Shown: positions 1 through 5,485 of the stretch, one piece after another | How the letters are laid out: the number at the start of each line of letters is the position of its first letter | Position numbering within the stretch: the stretch's first letter is position 1 | Assembly: GCA_018402095.1 (NCBI GenBank) | Contig: JAGYJO010000050.1 | Coordinates: 1 to 9,822 of the forward strand | Length of the DNA: 9,822 nucleotides | Origin: a bacterium | GTDB taxonomy: Bacteria > Margulisbacteria > Marinamargulisbacteria > SXXA01 | Direction: 5' to 3' | Program-made: the position numbers and the translations under genes | The notes under the pieces: generated by a model | Seen by the model: only the letters and a program-made list of their open reading frames with translations | What the model was told of the DNA's origin: nothing | Databases searched by the model: none

Positions 1-65
1 CATGCGATGTGGTCTTCGCCATGGCCATTGGAGACCACCAACACCCGGCGTTGTGGGTTAGACAT
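1..65 (-). CDS. Lipid-A-disaccharide synthase-related protein, N-terminal fragment (runs off the window)
   Basis: Read on the minus strand from the ATG at 65-63, the first 21 codons give MSNPQRRVLVVSNGHGEDHI followed by Ala, and then the window ends. A short beta strand leading into SNGHGED is typical of the start of proteins annotated as lipid-A-disaccharide synthase-related, which are GT-B-like glycosyltransferases relatives of LpxB. The upstream sequence is only G-rich (GGGGGTGGG just before the ATG), so the ribosome binding site is weak. The frame stays open upstream without a better start for at least a dozen codons. The neighbouring gmhB, on the same strand, also serves LPS synthesis, but gmhB has its own terminator, so co-transcription is not implied. 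The family call rests on about ten residues and could be wrong. Confidence 0.5.
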   Translation of the reverse strand, partial: MSNPQRRVLVVSNGHGEDHIA

Positions 66-422
66 AATCCCACCCCCTACCCCTTCGTGAATCTGCCTTT
101 GGGCAGATCCAGCCGGGCAGCCTACATCTCTGCCGAACCAGCCTACTCGGCAGGTTCTTTTCCTCCTTGCAGTCGGCAAGACTTCGGTTACGTCGCAAAG
201 CCGACTCACCTCCCAAGAGGGGGGATTCAAAAAATGAGGGCTGCGCACCTGCGGTGCTTGCCCGCAAACTCCCAGCAGGAACAGCGGAGAGAGATACTTT
301 CATTTGCCTGTCTCGGGCAAAAACGGGATCGAAAGGGCGAAGCCCTTTCAATTCTTTTTTCTTTTCTCGGCTTCGCCGAGAAAAACATGATGAATACACA
401 AAAAACACAGCAAAGGAGCGCA
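66..422. repeat. Gene-free gap made of successive short hairpins
   Basis: No convincing gene lies in this 357-base gap. It holds a chain of inverted repeats: ATCTGCC/GGCAGAT (91-97 with 102-108), CTGCCGA/TCGGCAG (130-136 with 147-153), AGTCGGC/GCCGACT (171-177 with 200-206), GCACC/GGTGC (245-249 with 253-257), GAAAGGGC/GCCCTTTC (331-338 with 342-349) and TTTTCTCGGC/GCCGAGAAAA (362-371 with 375-384). The fifth is preceded by CGGGATC and matches the palindromic elements at 2965 and 4041. Frames are open on both strands here, which I put down to composition. This looks like an accumulation of dispersed palindromic repeats between two transcription units. Confidence 0.6.
331..349. repeat. Palindromic element copy A (GATCGAAAGGG family)
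   Basis: GAAAGGGC and GCCCTTTC form a perfect 8-bp stem around the triloop GAA, directly preceded by CGGGATC at 324-330. The same CGGGATC-GAAAGGG start and CCCTTTC end are seen on the minus strand at 4041-4080, and in a related form at 2965-3000. No T-run follows on either strand, so it is not an obvious intrinsic terminator. Confidence 0.6.
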
Positions 423-440
423 TCAGAAGCGCTCCTTTGT
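402..440 (-). terminator. Intrinsic terminator of gmhB, overlapping its stop codon
   Basis: On the minus strand an 11-bp perfect stem, CAAAGGAGCGC/GCGCTCCTTTG (439-429 with 421-411), encloses the loop TTCTGAT. It is followed by CTGTGTTTTTTG, a T-rich tract. The loop contains the TGA stop of gmhB (425-423), so the last sense codons of the gene form the rising stem arm. Confidence 0.7.
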
Positions 441-1013
441 TTCACGTGCAACAATGTATTCGGCCGCAGCCAACAAGGTGTCCGCCACGTACCCAGGCGC
501 TGGGCCGCTGTAGTTGCTACCATAGCCTGTTTTGACCAAAATAGGCTGAACATGGGCATTGTACCCCGCCTCCACGTCCGCCCTTTTGTCACCAATCATA
601 TAGCTATATTGCGGCTCAATTCTGTACTTTTTAATCCCTTCGAGCAACATCCCCGCCCCTGGTTTGCGACAATGGCAAAATTTCCGGTAGGGATCACGGG
701 CTTCAGTGGGATGATGCGGACAATAATAAAAGTCATCAAAAAACACCCCATGGGGTGCAAGCAAATCAATCAAACGTCGCTGTACCGCGAGGAACTGACG
801 CAATTTGATACGCCCACGCCCAATACCGGACTGGTTGGTCACCATAATGAGTCGAAAGCGGTGGCGACGCAACAGCTGCAAAGCATCTATGACAGTCGGC
901 TCCAAAACCACTTGTTCGGGGTCAGATAGATAGTGACGCTCTTGAATCAGCGTCCCGTCGCGGTCTAGAAAAACCGCTTTAAACATATGTTTTTTTCGAA
1001 TTTTGATACGCAT
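423..1013 (-). CDS. gmhB: D-glycero-beta-D-manno-heptose-1,7-bisphosphate 7-phosphatase (HAD family)
   Basis: The 196-residue protein removes the 7-phosphate of heptose 1,7-bisphosphate in the cytoplasm, a step in making ADP-heptose for the LPS inner core. HAD motif I is FLDRDGTL (residues 15-22), with Asp17 as predicted nucleophile and Asp19 as acid/base. VTNQSGIGRG follows as motif II. The zinc-binding loop typical of GmhB is present as CPHHP then CHCRKPG, and GDKRADVEAG is motif IV. Length fits the family (about 185-195). The start at 1013 is supported by GAGGA at 1027-1023, nine bases upstream. A second in-frame ATG at 986, giving MFKAVFLDRDGT, is where many relatives begin but has no Shine-Dalgarno sequence. 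The histidinol-phosphate phosphatase half of HisB is related, but the zinc loop and the stand-alone form favour GmhB. Confidence 0.88.
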   Translation of the reverse strand: MRIKIRKKHMFKAVFLDRDGTLIQERHYLSDPEQVVLEPTVIDALQLLRRHRFRLIMVTNQSGIGRGRIKLRQFLAVQRRLIDLLAPHGVFFDDFYYCPHHPTEARDPYRKFCHCRKPGAGMLLEGIKKYRIEPQYSYMIGDKRADVEAGYNAHVQPILVKTGYGSNYSGPAPGYVADTLLAAAEYIVARETKERF

Positions 1014-1214
1014 TACAACAAATCCTCATGTTAAAAAAACCTTTGCAGTCGCCGCCAAAGTTCGGAGATCATCGACCGTCGAGACATCACAAGTAGCGGA
1101 CACAAAACCCAGAACACTATTTTAATTGTCGCTATTTAAGCACAAAAAATCGTAAAGCCAGGACTAAAACAAAATTCAACTGCAATTTATTTCTGTTTTG
1201 GACGATAAGACAGT
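1014..1214. other. Divergent intergenic region between gmhB and the protease-like gene
   Basis: These 201 bases separate two divergent genes and must carry both 5' regions. The only clear signal is the gmhB ribosome binding site at 1027-1023. The part next to the plus-strand gene (about 1120-1200) is AT-rich, but I could not pick out a convincing -35/-10 pair. The ATG at 1215 is preceded only by a weak purine stretch (GATAAGA). Confidence 0.4.
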
Positions 1215-2207
1215 ATGAAAAACCATCACTTCAAAATCGTCAGTGTCAGAAACCCAGCTCACGTTCCCAAAATCCCCACATTCCTTGCCGTCTTGATACT
1301 GATTTTATCCAGCGTTGTCACATACGGCGCAGCACAATCTTCCAGGCACACAAACCTCTCTCCCAAGGAAAAAGAACCCAAGACACCACCCACACAAGAG
1401 AACTACTGCGACAACGCCGCCTGTGTTTCAACAGAACAAAAACCACTTACACCCGAAACAAAGGGGTTGGTTACGCAAAAAAGTTTAAACTTAAATATGC
1501 AAACGACCTTTACGAACACAACACAACCCATCATCTGTAGCCACCTCAGCCTAAGCATCCTTCTCGATGTAACCCCATCAGGGACGGTGGACTTAAAACC
1601 CTATTCTAGCAAAAAACGTATTGCAAAAAAAATCCCCTTTGGTATGGAGGAACAATACAATAGCGTCACAAAACAAGCGCATGATGTCCATCTGATTGAA
1701 AATGAAAAACTGGGTAACTGGTTAACTCTCCAGTTCAACGATATGCGTCACAATCAAACGCCCCTCCAAAAAATACTGTTACAGTCTACAAATCACGCTA
1801 TGGGACTATGGCTGACACTAACCAACAGCCATGAAAAGCCTACCTATGGCGTTAACCTTTATGACCCCAACTTCACGGTGATCTACAAATCCGTCAGCGC
1901 CGACTCTTTGGCCGATATCACGCCGTTATCCCTCAAATCATTGATCGAGATAGTCGGCTACAAAGCTTACTACCAAGCACCCCTGGAAACCTCTGTTTCG
2001 ATGCTATTCGTGTTGCCGAATGGGCCCGCTGATACTTCCCAAAAAGAACCCCTCTTGACCAAGCACACCCGAATCCTGACGAGGGAAACAGTCTTTCATT
2101 TAATGAGTTATAATTTTCATGAAGCCCTACGTGAGACTTTTGCAGAATTGAAGTCATCCAGCCTCTCAAAAAAAACAAGGCTATCTTTGCTCGCAGCGAG
2201 AAGATAG
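1215..2207 (+). CDS. ShET2/EspL-like cysteine protease domain, 5' part of a frame-broken gene
   Basis: This 330-residue frame opens with a charged stretch and a hydrophobic segment (residues about 21-41, FLAVLILILSSVVTYGAA), like a Sec signal or membrane anchor. A polar linker (42-105) follows. The region 105-225 carries three spaced motifs: ICSHLS with Cys108, NHAMGLWL with His194 and VNLYDPN with Asp217. The Cys-His and His-Asp spacings are 86 and 23. As I recall, the catalytic triad of the enterobacterial effector EspL is Cys47, His131 and Asp153, with spacings 84 and 22, and that family (ShET2/OspD3) also has C-terminal ankyrin repeats. The predicted role is therefore a host-directed cysteine protease. 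The last 30 residues are the first ankyrin-like unit, cut off at TAG 2205-2207. The family call rests on motif pattern and architecture only. Confidence 0.55.
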   Translation: MKNHHFKIVSVRNPAHVPKIPTFLAVLILILSSVVTYGAAQSSRHTNLSPKEKEPKTPPTQENYCDNAACVSTEQKPLTPETKGLVTQKSLNLNMQTTFTNTTQPIICSHLSLSILLDVTPSGTVDLKPYSSKKRIAKKIPFGMEEQYNSVTKQAHDVHLIENEKLGNWLTLQFNDMRHNQTPLQKILLQSTNHAMGLWLTLTNSHEKPTYGVNLYDPNFTVIYKSVSADSLADITPLSLKSLIEIVGYKAYYQAPLETSVSMLFVLPNGPADTSQKEPLLTKHTRILTRETVFHLMSYNFHEALRETFAELKSSSLSKKTRLSLLAARR

Positions 2208-2921
2208 CGTGCCTGGTCTTTTCATAGCCCTTCAAAACAATAACAAAGACGCCATAGCCGCCTATTTCGAAGGATTAAAGGATTTAGAACTCTCAAGCAA
2301 GAACTAATACCTTTGCTCGCAGCGAAAACAGACGATGGCGTACATAGTCTTTCATAGCCATTCAAAACAATAACAAAGCCGCCACATCTGCCTATCTCAG
2401 GATTCTGAAATTTAGGCCTCTCAAACAAAGAAATAATGCCTTTTCTCGCAGCGAAAACAGACGATGGCATACCTGGCCTTTATATCGCATTACAAGCTGA
2501 TAACTCAGCCGCCATAGCCGCCTATTTCGAAGGATTAAAGGCTTTAGGCCTCTCAAAAAAAGAGCTATTACCTTTGCTCGCAGCGAAAAGAAAAGATGGC
2601 ATACCAGGCCTTTTTGTAGCGTTACAAAACAATAGCAAAGACGCCATAGCCGCTTATTTCGAAGGGTTAAAGGATTTCGGGCTCTCGAAAAAAGAGCTAT
2701 TACCTTTGCTCGCAGCGAAAAGAAAAGATGGCTTACCCAGCCTTTTTGTAGCGTTACACAAAGATAACTCGGTCGCCATAGCCACCTATTTCGAAGGATT
2801 AAAGGATTTCGGGCTCTCGAAAAAAGCCGTTTTATCTTTTATTAAAAAAGCAACTGACAGTGGTGATCTCAAACAGAGAAGCATCGCCATCATCAACGCC
2901 TATTTTGACGGAGTGGCCACT
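2117..2921 (+). repeat. Tandem 132-nt (44-residue) ankyrin-like repeats
   Basis: The TCGCAGCG landmark recurs at 2191, 2317, 2446, 2578 and 2710, with spacings 126, 129, 132 and 132. The intact units at 2460-2591, 2592-2723 and 2724-2855 encode DG-x-PGL-x-x-AL, then AI-x-x-YFEGLK, then GLSKKELLPLLAAK. The DG-x-P-x-L-x-x-A-L core with a following helix resembles an ankyrin repeat (DGxTPLHxAA), but the unit is 11 residues longer than the usual 33. A degenerate half-unit ends the array (IINAYFDG, to 2921). The two units with lesions are exactly the short-spaced ones. Confidence 0.85.
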
Positions 2922-2924
2922 TAG
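2436..2924 (+). CDS. Ankyrin-like repeat fragment, 3' part of the broken gene
   Basis: This 162-residue frame consists almost entirely of repeat units, three complete and one degenerate, and contains no other domain. Its ATG lies inside a unit where the intact copies encode Leu or Ile (MPFLAAK against LLPLLAAK), so it is a chance start and not a gene beginning. There is no good ribosome binding site (AAAGAAATA precedes it). It shares the register of the 1215 frame and is best read as the C-terminal repeat domain of that gene, likely for protein-protein contact. If translated separately it would be a small solenoid fragment. Confidence 0.6.
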   Translation: MPFLAAKTDDGIPGLYIALQADNSAAIAAYFEGLKALGLSKKELLPLLAAKRKDGIPGLFVALQNNSKDAIAAYFEGLKDFGLSKKELLPLLAAKRKDGLPSLFVALHKDNSVAIATYFEGLKDFGLSKKAVLSFIKKATDSGDLKQRSIAIINAYFDGVAT

Positions 2925-2964
2925 AGCCTTCCCTTCCTGACAGAAGAGAGGGGCCGTCATCATG

Positions 2965-2997
2965 GAAAGGGTGAGCAACTGCGCCGCTCACCCTTTC
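2965..2997. repeat. Palindromic element copy B, between convergent genes
   Basis: GAAAGGGTGAGC and GCTCACCCTTTC form a perfect 12-bp stem with a 9-base loop, followed by GATCTCG. On the minus strand this reads CGAGATCGAAAGGG, matching the other copies in this window. It lies 41 bases after the end of the repeat gene and 84 bases from the end of the DUF2156 gene. There is no T-run on either side, so termination would have to be non-canonical. Confidence 0.65.
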
Positions 2998-3080
2998 GAT
3001 CTCGAAAAAAAGAATCGCACGCCTGCCGTCACTGTGCCCCATCTCGATCTAGGGAAAAAAGCGCCCTTTATGACGCCGGC

Positions 3081-4007
3081 TCAGACCCGAAAAAACACTT
3101 TGGCAACAGCCGCTAGGGTTCGTGGCGTTATCGGATGTCGAGACACCAAAAACAAGGGTTCCCAAGATCCTGGCCGACATTTTTCTTTGAATCTATTTAA
3201 CCCTGAAAAATCATAAAACGGAGCCCCAAAGCGTCGCATCATGCCAAACAGTATGCGAATCCAAAATGGGTTTTTGTCTGAAAAAACGTCTTGTCGCAAG
3301 GGGCTCAACCCCAACGTTAAAAACTGAACCCCAGACACAGAACGAAAGACATAATCCAACAAACACTCAATCGTCCCGTTCGGCGACTTGGGATGTCTCA
3401 GCGACACCTCGACCAAATACCCTTCGCGCTGAAACACCGGCGCCAATACCAAGAGACCCACGATCTCACCCGCCAACCGGGCACAAAAAAAACGCCGCTC
3501 TCCAGGATTGCCGAACACATCGGACTCTACCAAAAAATGCATCGGAGGTAAGCCATGATGGGCCAGCCACGCGCGCCGCAACTGCTGCAAATCCGGCCGT
3601 ATAGCCGCTTCCTCGGCCGTGATTTCCGACAAAACCAAGCCTTTGTTTTTCGCCCGATTGCGCTGATACCTGAGGGAGGGGTGTCGCATGGCCATGTCCC
3701 AATCTCCCGGCGTCCATACCGGCTGGCTACCCAGATACACAGCATGTGGATGCGTCTGCGCGTGACGTTCTTTCCAGTCTCTTTCGGCCATAAAGTAGGC
3801 CACAGGTGACGATTGAGACTCGAAAGTGGCCATTGCCACTGATTGCGCCGACAGCGGACCAACCGGCTCGCCCGCGACAATGGTCCACCCCCATGCGCGC
3901 TTGAAGCCAAACAGTGTATGCCCCACCAGATGTCGCTGGATATCGTTGTTTAGGATTTGGTAGGACGTACTGGCTGTCGCGTACCTGGTGAGTAAATCCC
4001 CACACAT
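3081..4007 (-). CDS. DUF2156 protein, like the C-terminal domain of phosphatidylglycerol lysyltransferase (MprF)
   Basis: The frame can be extended upstream, but the ATG at 4007 has a strong ribosome binding site (GGGGAG, five bases upstream), giving 308 residues; the earlier frame lies inside the end of lgt. The protein has the double GNAT-like pattern of DUF2156: GEPVGP (46-51), SLRYQRNRAKNKG (111-123), SPNGTIECLLD (208-218), LSPL (234-237) and YDFSGLNRFKEKCRPGSW (265-282). In MprF this domain moves an aminoacyl group from tRNA to phosphatidylglycerol. The stand-alone family is soluble and its exact acceptor is often unknown. There are no membrane segments here, so lysyl transfer to lipid is only one possibility. 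It follows lgt by 52 bases and probably shares its transcript. A weak GC-rich stretch ending in six T's lies 19-24 bases past the stop. Confidence 0.75.
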   Translation of the reverse strand: MCGDLLTRYATASTSYQILNNDIQRHLVGHTLFGFKRAWGWTIVAGEPVGPLSAQSVAMATFESQSSPVAYFMAERDWKERHAQTHPHAVYLGSQPVWTPGDWDMAMRHPSLRYQRNRAKNKGLVLSEITAEEAAIRPDLQQLRRAWLAHHGLPPMHFLVESDVFGNPGERRFFCARLAGEIVGLLVLAPVFQREGYLVEVSLRHPKSPNGTIECLLDYVFRSVSGVQFLTLGLSPLRQDVFSDKNPFWIRILFGMMRRFGAPFYDFSGLNRFKEKCRPGSWEPLFLVSRHPITPRTLAAVAKVFFRV

Positions 4008-4012
4008 AACAT

Positions 4013-4029
4013 CTCCCCAGGGAGGGGAG
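4013..4029 (-). promoter_or_regulatory. Hairpin masking the ribosome binding site of the DUF2156 gene
   Basis: On the minus strand CTCCCC (4029-4024), the loop TCCCT and GGGGAG (4018-4013) form a 6-bp GC-rich hairpin. Its 3' arm is the Shine-Dalgarno sequence of the ATG at 4007. If it folds in the mRNA it would limit initiation unless ribosomes arriving from lgt open it. Confidence 0.4.
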
Positions 4030-4040
4030 CTGCTTACTTC

Positions 4041-4113
4041 GAAAGGGTTCGTGACTGTGTCACGCACCCTTTCGATCCCGGGAGCTCGAAGGGGCGCCGC
4101 CCTTTGAATCCCG
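4041..4113 (-). repeat. Two tandem palindromic elements (copies C and D) at the 3' end of lgt
   Basis: Copy C (4041-4073) is a 15-bp stem with one mismatch around the loop TGT, flanked on the minus strand by CGGGATC. Copy D (about 4085-4113) is an imperfect hairpin whose minus strand starts CGGGATTCAAAGGGC. Both begin with the CGGGAT-C-AAAGGG pattern seen at 324. They are read through in frame by lgt, and its TGA (4062-4060) falls inside copy C. Confidence 0.7.
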
Positions 4114-4899
4114 TACAGGCAACGATCGTGCATAAGCAAAAACACCGGCACCCAAGAGGACCATCGAGAGACAGAGGAGCTGTCCCACCGTAAACATCCC
4201 CAACACATACCCAATCTGACTATCCGGCTCACGGAAAAACTCGATCACAAACCGAACACTGCCATACAATAATAAATAGTAAGAAAACAACATCCCCGGA
4301 TTCAACGGACGATTCAGTTTTTCACGGTATCTTTGGATAGCCCATAGCACGACAAAAATAAATAAACCTTCTCCAAAAGCCTCATAGAGCTGAGAGGGAT
4401 GCCGCGGCAACGGTCCACCAGAAGGAAACACAACGCCCCAAGGCATCGTCGTCACCCGACCATACAGCTCAGCATTGATAAAGTTGGCAAGTCGCCCGAA
4501 AAAGATACCAATCGTCGAAGCAAACCCCAACAGATCCAACAGCGACAAATAAGATACCCGTCGCCGTTTACCAAACAAATACAAGGCCACCATACACCCT
4601 ATCGCCGCACCGTGATACGACATACCACCATGCCACACCGCCAAAATTTGAGCCGGGTTTTGGGCATAATAAAACATGTCATAAAAGAACACATAGCCCA
4701 TACGTCCACCGAGAAAAATACCAAAGATCAACCAGGTCATGAGGTTGTATCTATCATCGCTATTCAATCCCAGACGAAAGAGGTCTTTGCTGACCAGACG
4801 AAATCCGATCAAGATCCCTGCGATATAAGCCAACCCATACCAACGGATCGCGATAGGCCCAATCTGGATCAACACCGGGCTGATATCAGGAAATACCAT
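4060..4899 (-). CDS. lgt: Prolipoprotein diacylglyceryl transferase
   Basis: The 279-residue inner-membrane enzyme transfers diacylglycerol from phosphatidylglycerol to the lipobox cysteine of prolipoproteins, the first step of lipoprotein maturation. Visible family features are several hydrophobic segments, the HGGMSYHGA motif (about residues 90-98) with the catalytic-region histidine, the Lgt signature GRLANFINAELYGR (about 135-148), HPSQLYEA (about 167-174) and RFVIEFFREPD near the last helices. The start ATG (4899-4897) comes one base after the leuD stop, so translation is probably coupled. The last 17 residues (from RDSKGGAP to RDRKGA) are polar, follow the final membrane helix, and are encoded by two palindromic repeats, so they look like a recent extension. 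Confidence 0.95.
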   Translation of the reverse strand: MVFPDISPVLIQIGPIAIRWYGLAYIAGILIGFRLVSKDLFRLGLNSDDRYNLMTWLIFGIFLGGRMGYVFFYDMFYYAQNPAQILAVWHGGMSYHGAAIGCMVALYLFGKRRRVSYLSLLDLLGFASTIGIFFGRLANFINAELYGRVTTMPWGVVFPSGGPLPRHPSQLYEAFGEGLFIFVVLWAIQRYREKLNRPLNPGMLFSYYLLLYGSVRFVIEFFREPDSQIGYVLGMFTVGQLLCLSMVLLGAGVFAYARSLPVRDSKGGAPSSSRDRKGA

Positions 4900-4900
4900 T

Positions 4901-5485
4901 TTAGTAGGGCAACACAGCGTCTTTGTCGCGAATCAGTTCTTTATTGGCCACCAACAGACCTATGGACTCCCAGGTCCCAGACATAAAGGCCTGGCGGTGA
5001 CTGTCTGGCATATCGACCGCAACCGTCATGTCACCGGCGACCACCTGACGGTTGACCAGGTCCACACAAACCGGCAGTTTGGGGGTTTGCATAATGGCGG
5101 TCTGAAGCGACGCCGTTGCCGCCTCAGAAAGGGTCATCGTGGCAATCCCTATTGCTTTGCAGTTACCACGAAAAATCTCAGCAAAAGAGGGCGCCAAAAC
5201 CGCTTGGATGCCATAACGCTTTAAGGCTTGGGGCGCGTGTTCTCTAGATGAGCCACAGCCAAAATTCCGTCCCGCAACCAAGATCGACGCCCCTTGAAAA
5301 CGCGGGTCATTAAAGGGGTGATCGAGCACGGTACCATCTTCGGCAAAACGCGCATCATAAAACGCGTATTTACCCATATTCTCAAACGTAATTTCCTTCA
5401 AAAATCGGGCAGGAATAATACGATCCGTATCGATATCTTCACCGACCAAGGCCACCGCATGGCCTTCTATTTTGGTAATAATCAC
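4901..5485 (-). CDS. leuD: 3-isopropylmalate dehydratase small subunit
   Basis: LeuD is the swivel domain that joins LeuC to form isopropylmalate isomerase, which converts 2-isopropylmalate to 3-isopropylmalate in leucine synthesis. The N-terminal DIDTDRIIPARFLK and the signature NDPRFQGASILVAGRNFG, followed by CGSSREHAPQAL, are diagnostic. I chose the GTG at 5485, giving 194 residues (MIITKIEGHAVAL...). GAGGG lies seven bases upstream, and the GTG overlaps the leuC stop as GTGA, a typical coupling arrangement. A longer frame from a TTG at 5512 would add nine residues that are only the shadow of the leuC end. The stop is one base from lgt. Confidence 0.93.
   Translation of the reverse strand: MIITKIEGHAVALVGEDIDTDRIIPARFLKEITFENMGKYAFYDARFAEDGTVLDHPFNDPRFQGASILVAGRNFGCGSSREHAPQALKRYGIQAVLAPSFAEIFRGNCKAIGIATMTLSEAATASLQTAIMQTPKLPVCVDLVNRQVVAGDMTVAVDMPDSHRQAFMSGTWESIGLLVANKELIRDKDAVLPY

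Larger units (their letters stand above)
1215..2924 (+). pseudogene. Protease plus ankyrin-like repeat gene broken by stops and frameshifts (probable full extent)
   Basis: The frame at 1215 and the frame at 2436 are in the same register, and the sequence between them aligns with the 44-residue repeat if four small lesions are allowed. After TAG 2205-2207 the repeat continues from GAT at 2203. A missing base near 2301-2304 leads to TAA 2305-2307. Another missing base near 2352 leads to TAG 2355-2357. A two-base loss at about 2396-2411 restores the 2436 frame. Without lesions the product would be about 570 residues. The lesions total minus 9 bases. The protease half may still be made as a truncated protein, so loss of function is likely for the repeats but not proven for the enzyme. 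Confidence 0.65.

Noticed and set aside
9..929. 306-residue plus-strand open frame across gmhB
   Set aside because: It lies opposite the clear gmhB gene and the hairpin-rich spacer, and its protein has no domain sense or ribosome binding site.
2200..2420. Programmed frameshifting to read through the repeat gene
   Set aside because: Four separate shifts of differing type would be needed and none sits on a recognisable slippery heptamer with a structure after it; decay is simpler.
2965..2997. Bidirectional intrinsic terminator between convergent genes
   Set aside because: The stem is strong but no T-run follows on either strand, and the arms match the dispersed palindromic family.
2962..3216. 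84-residue plus-strand frame after the repeat gene
   Set aside because: Its start is inside palindromic copy B and its second half lies opposite the DUF2156 gene end.
4008..4232. 75-residue N-terminal extension of the DUF2156 protein
   Set aside because: It overlaps lgt and the palindromes, has no ribosome binding site, and the ATG at 4007 has a strong one.
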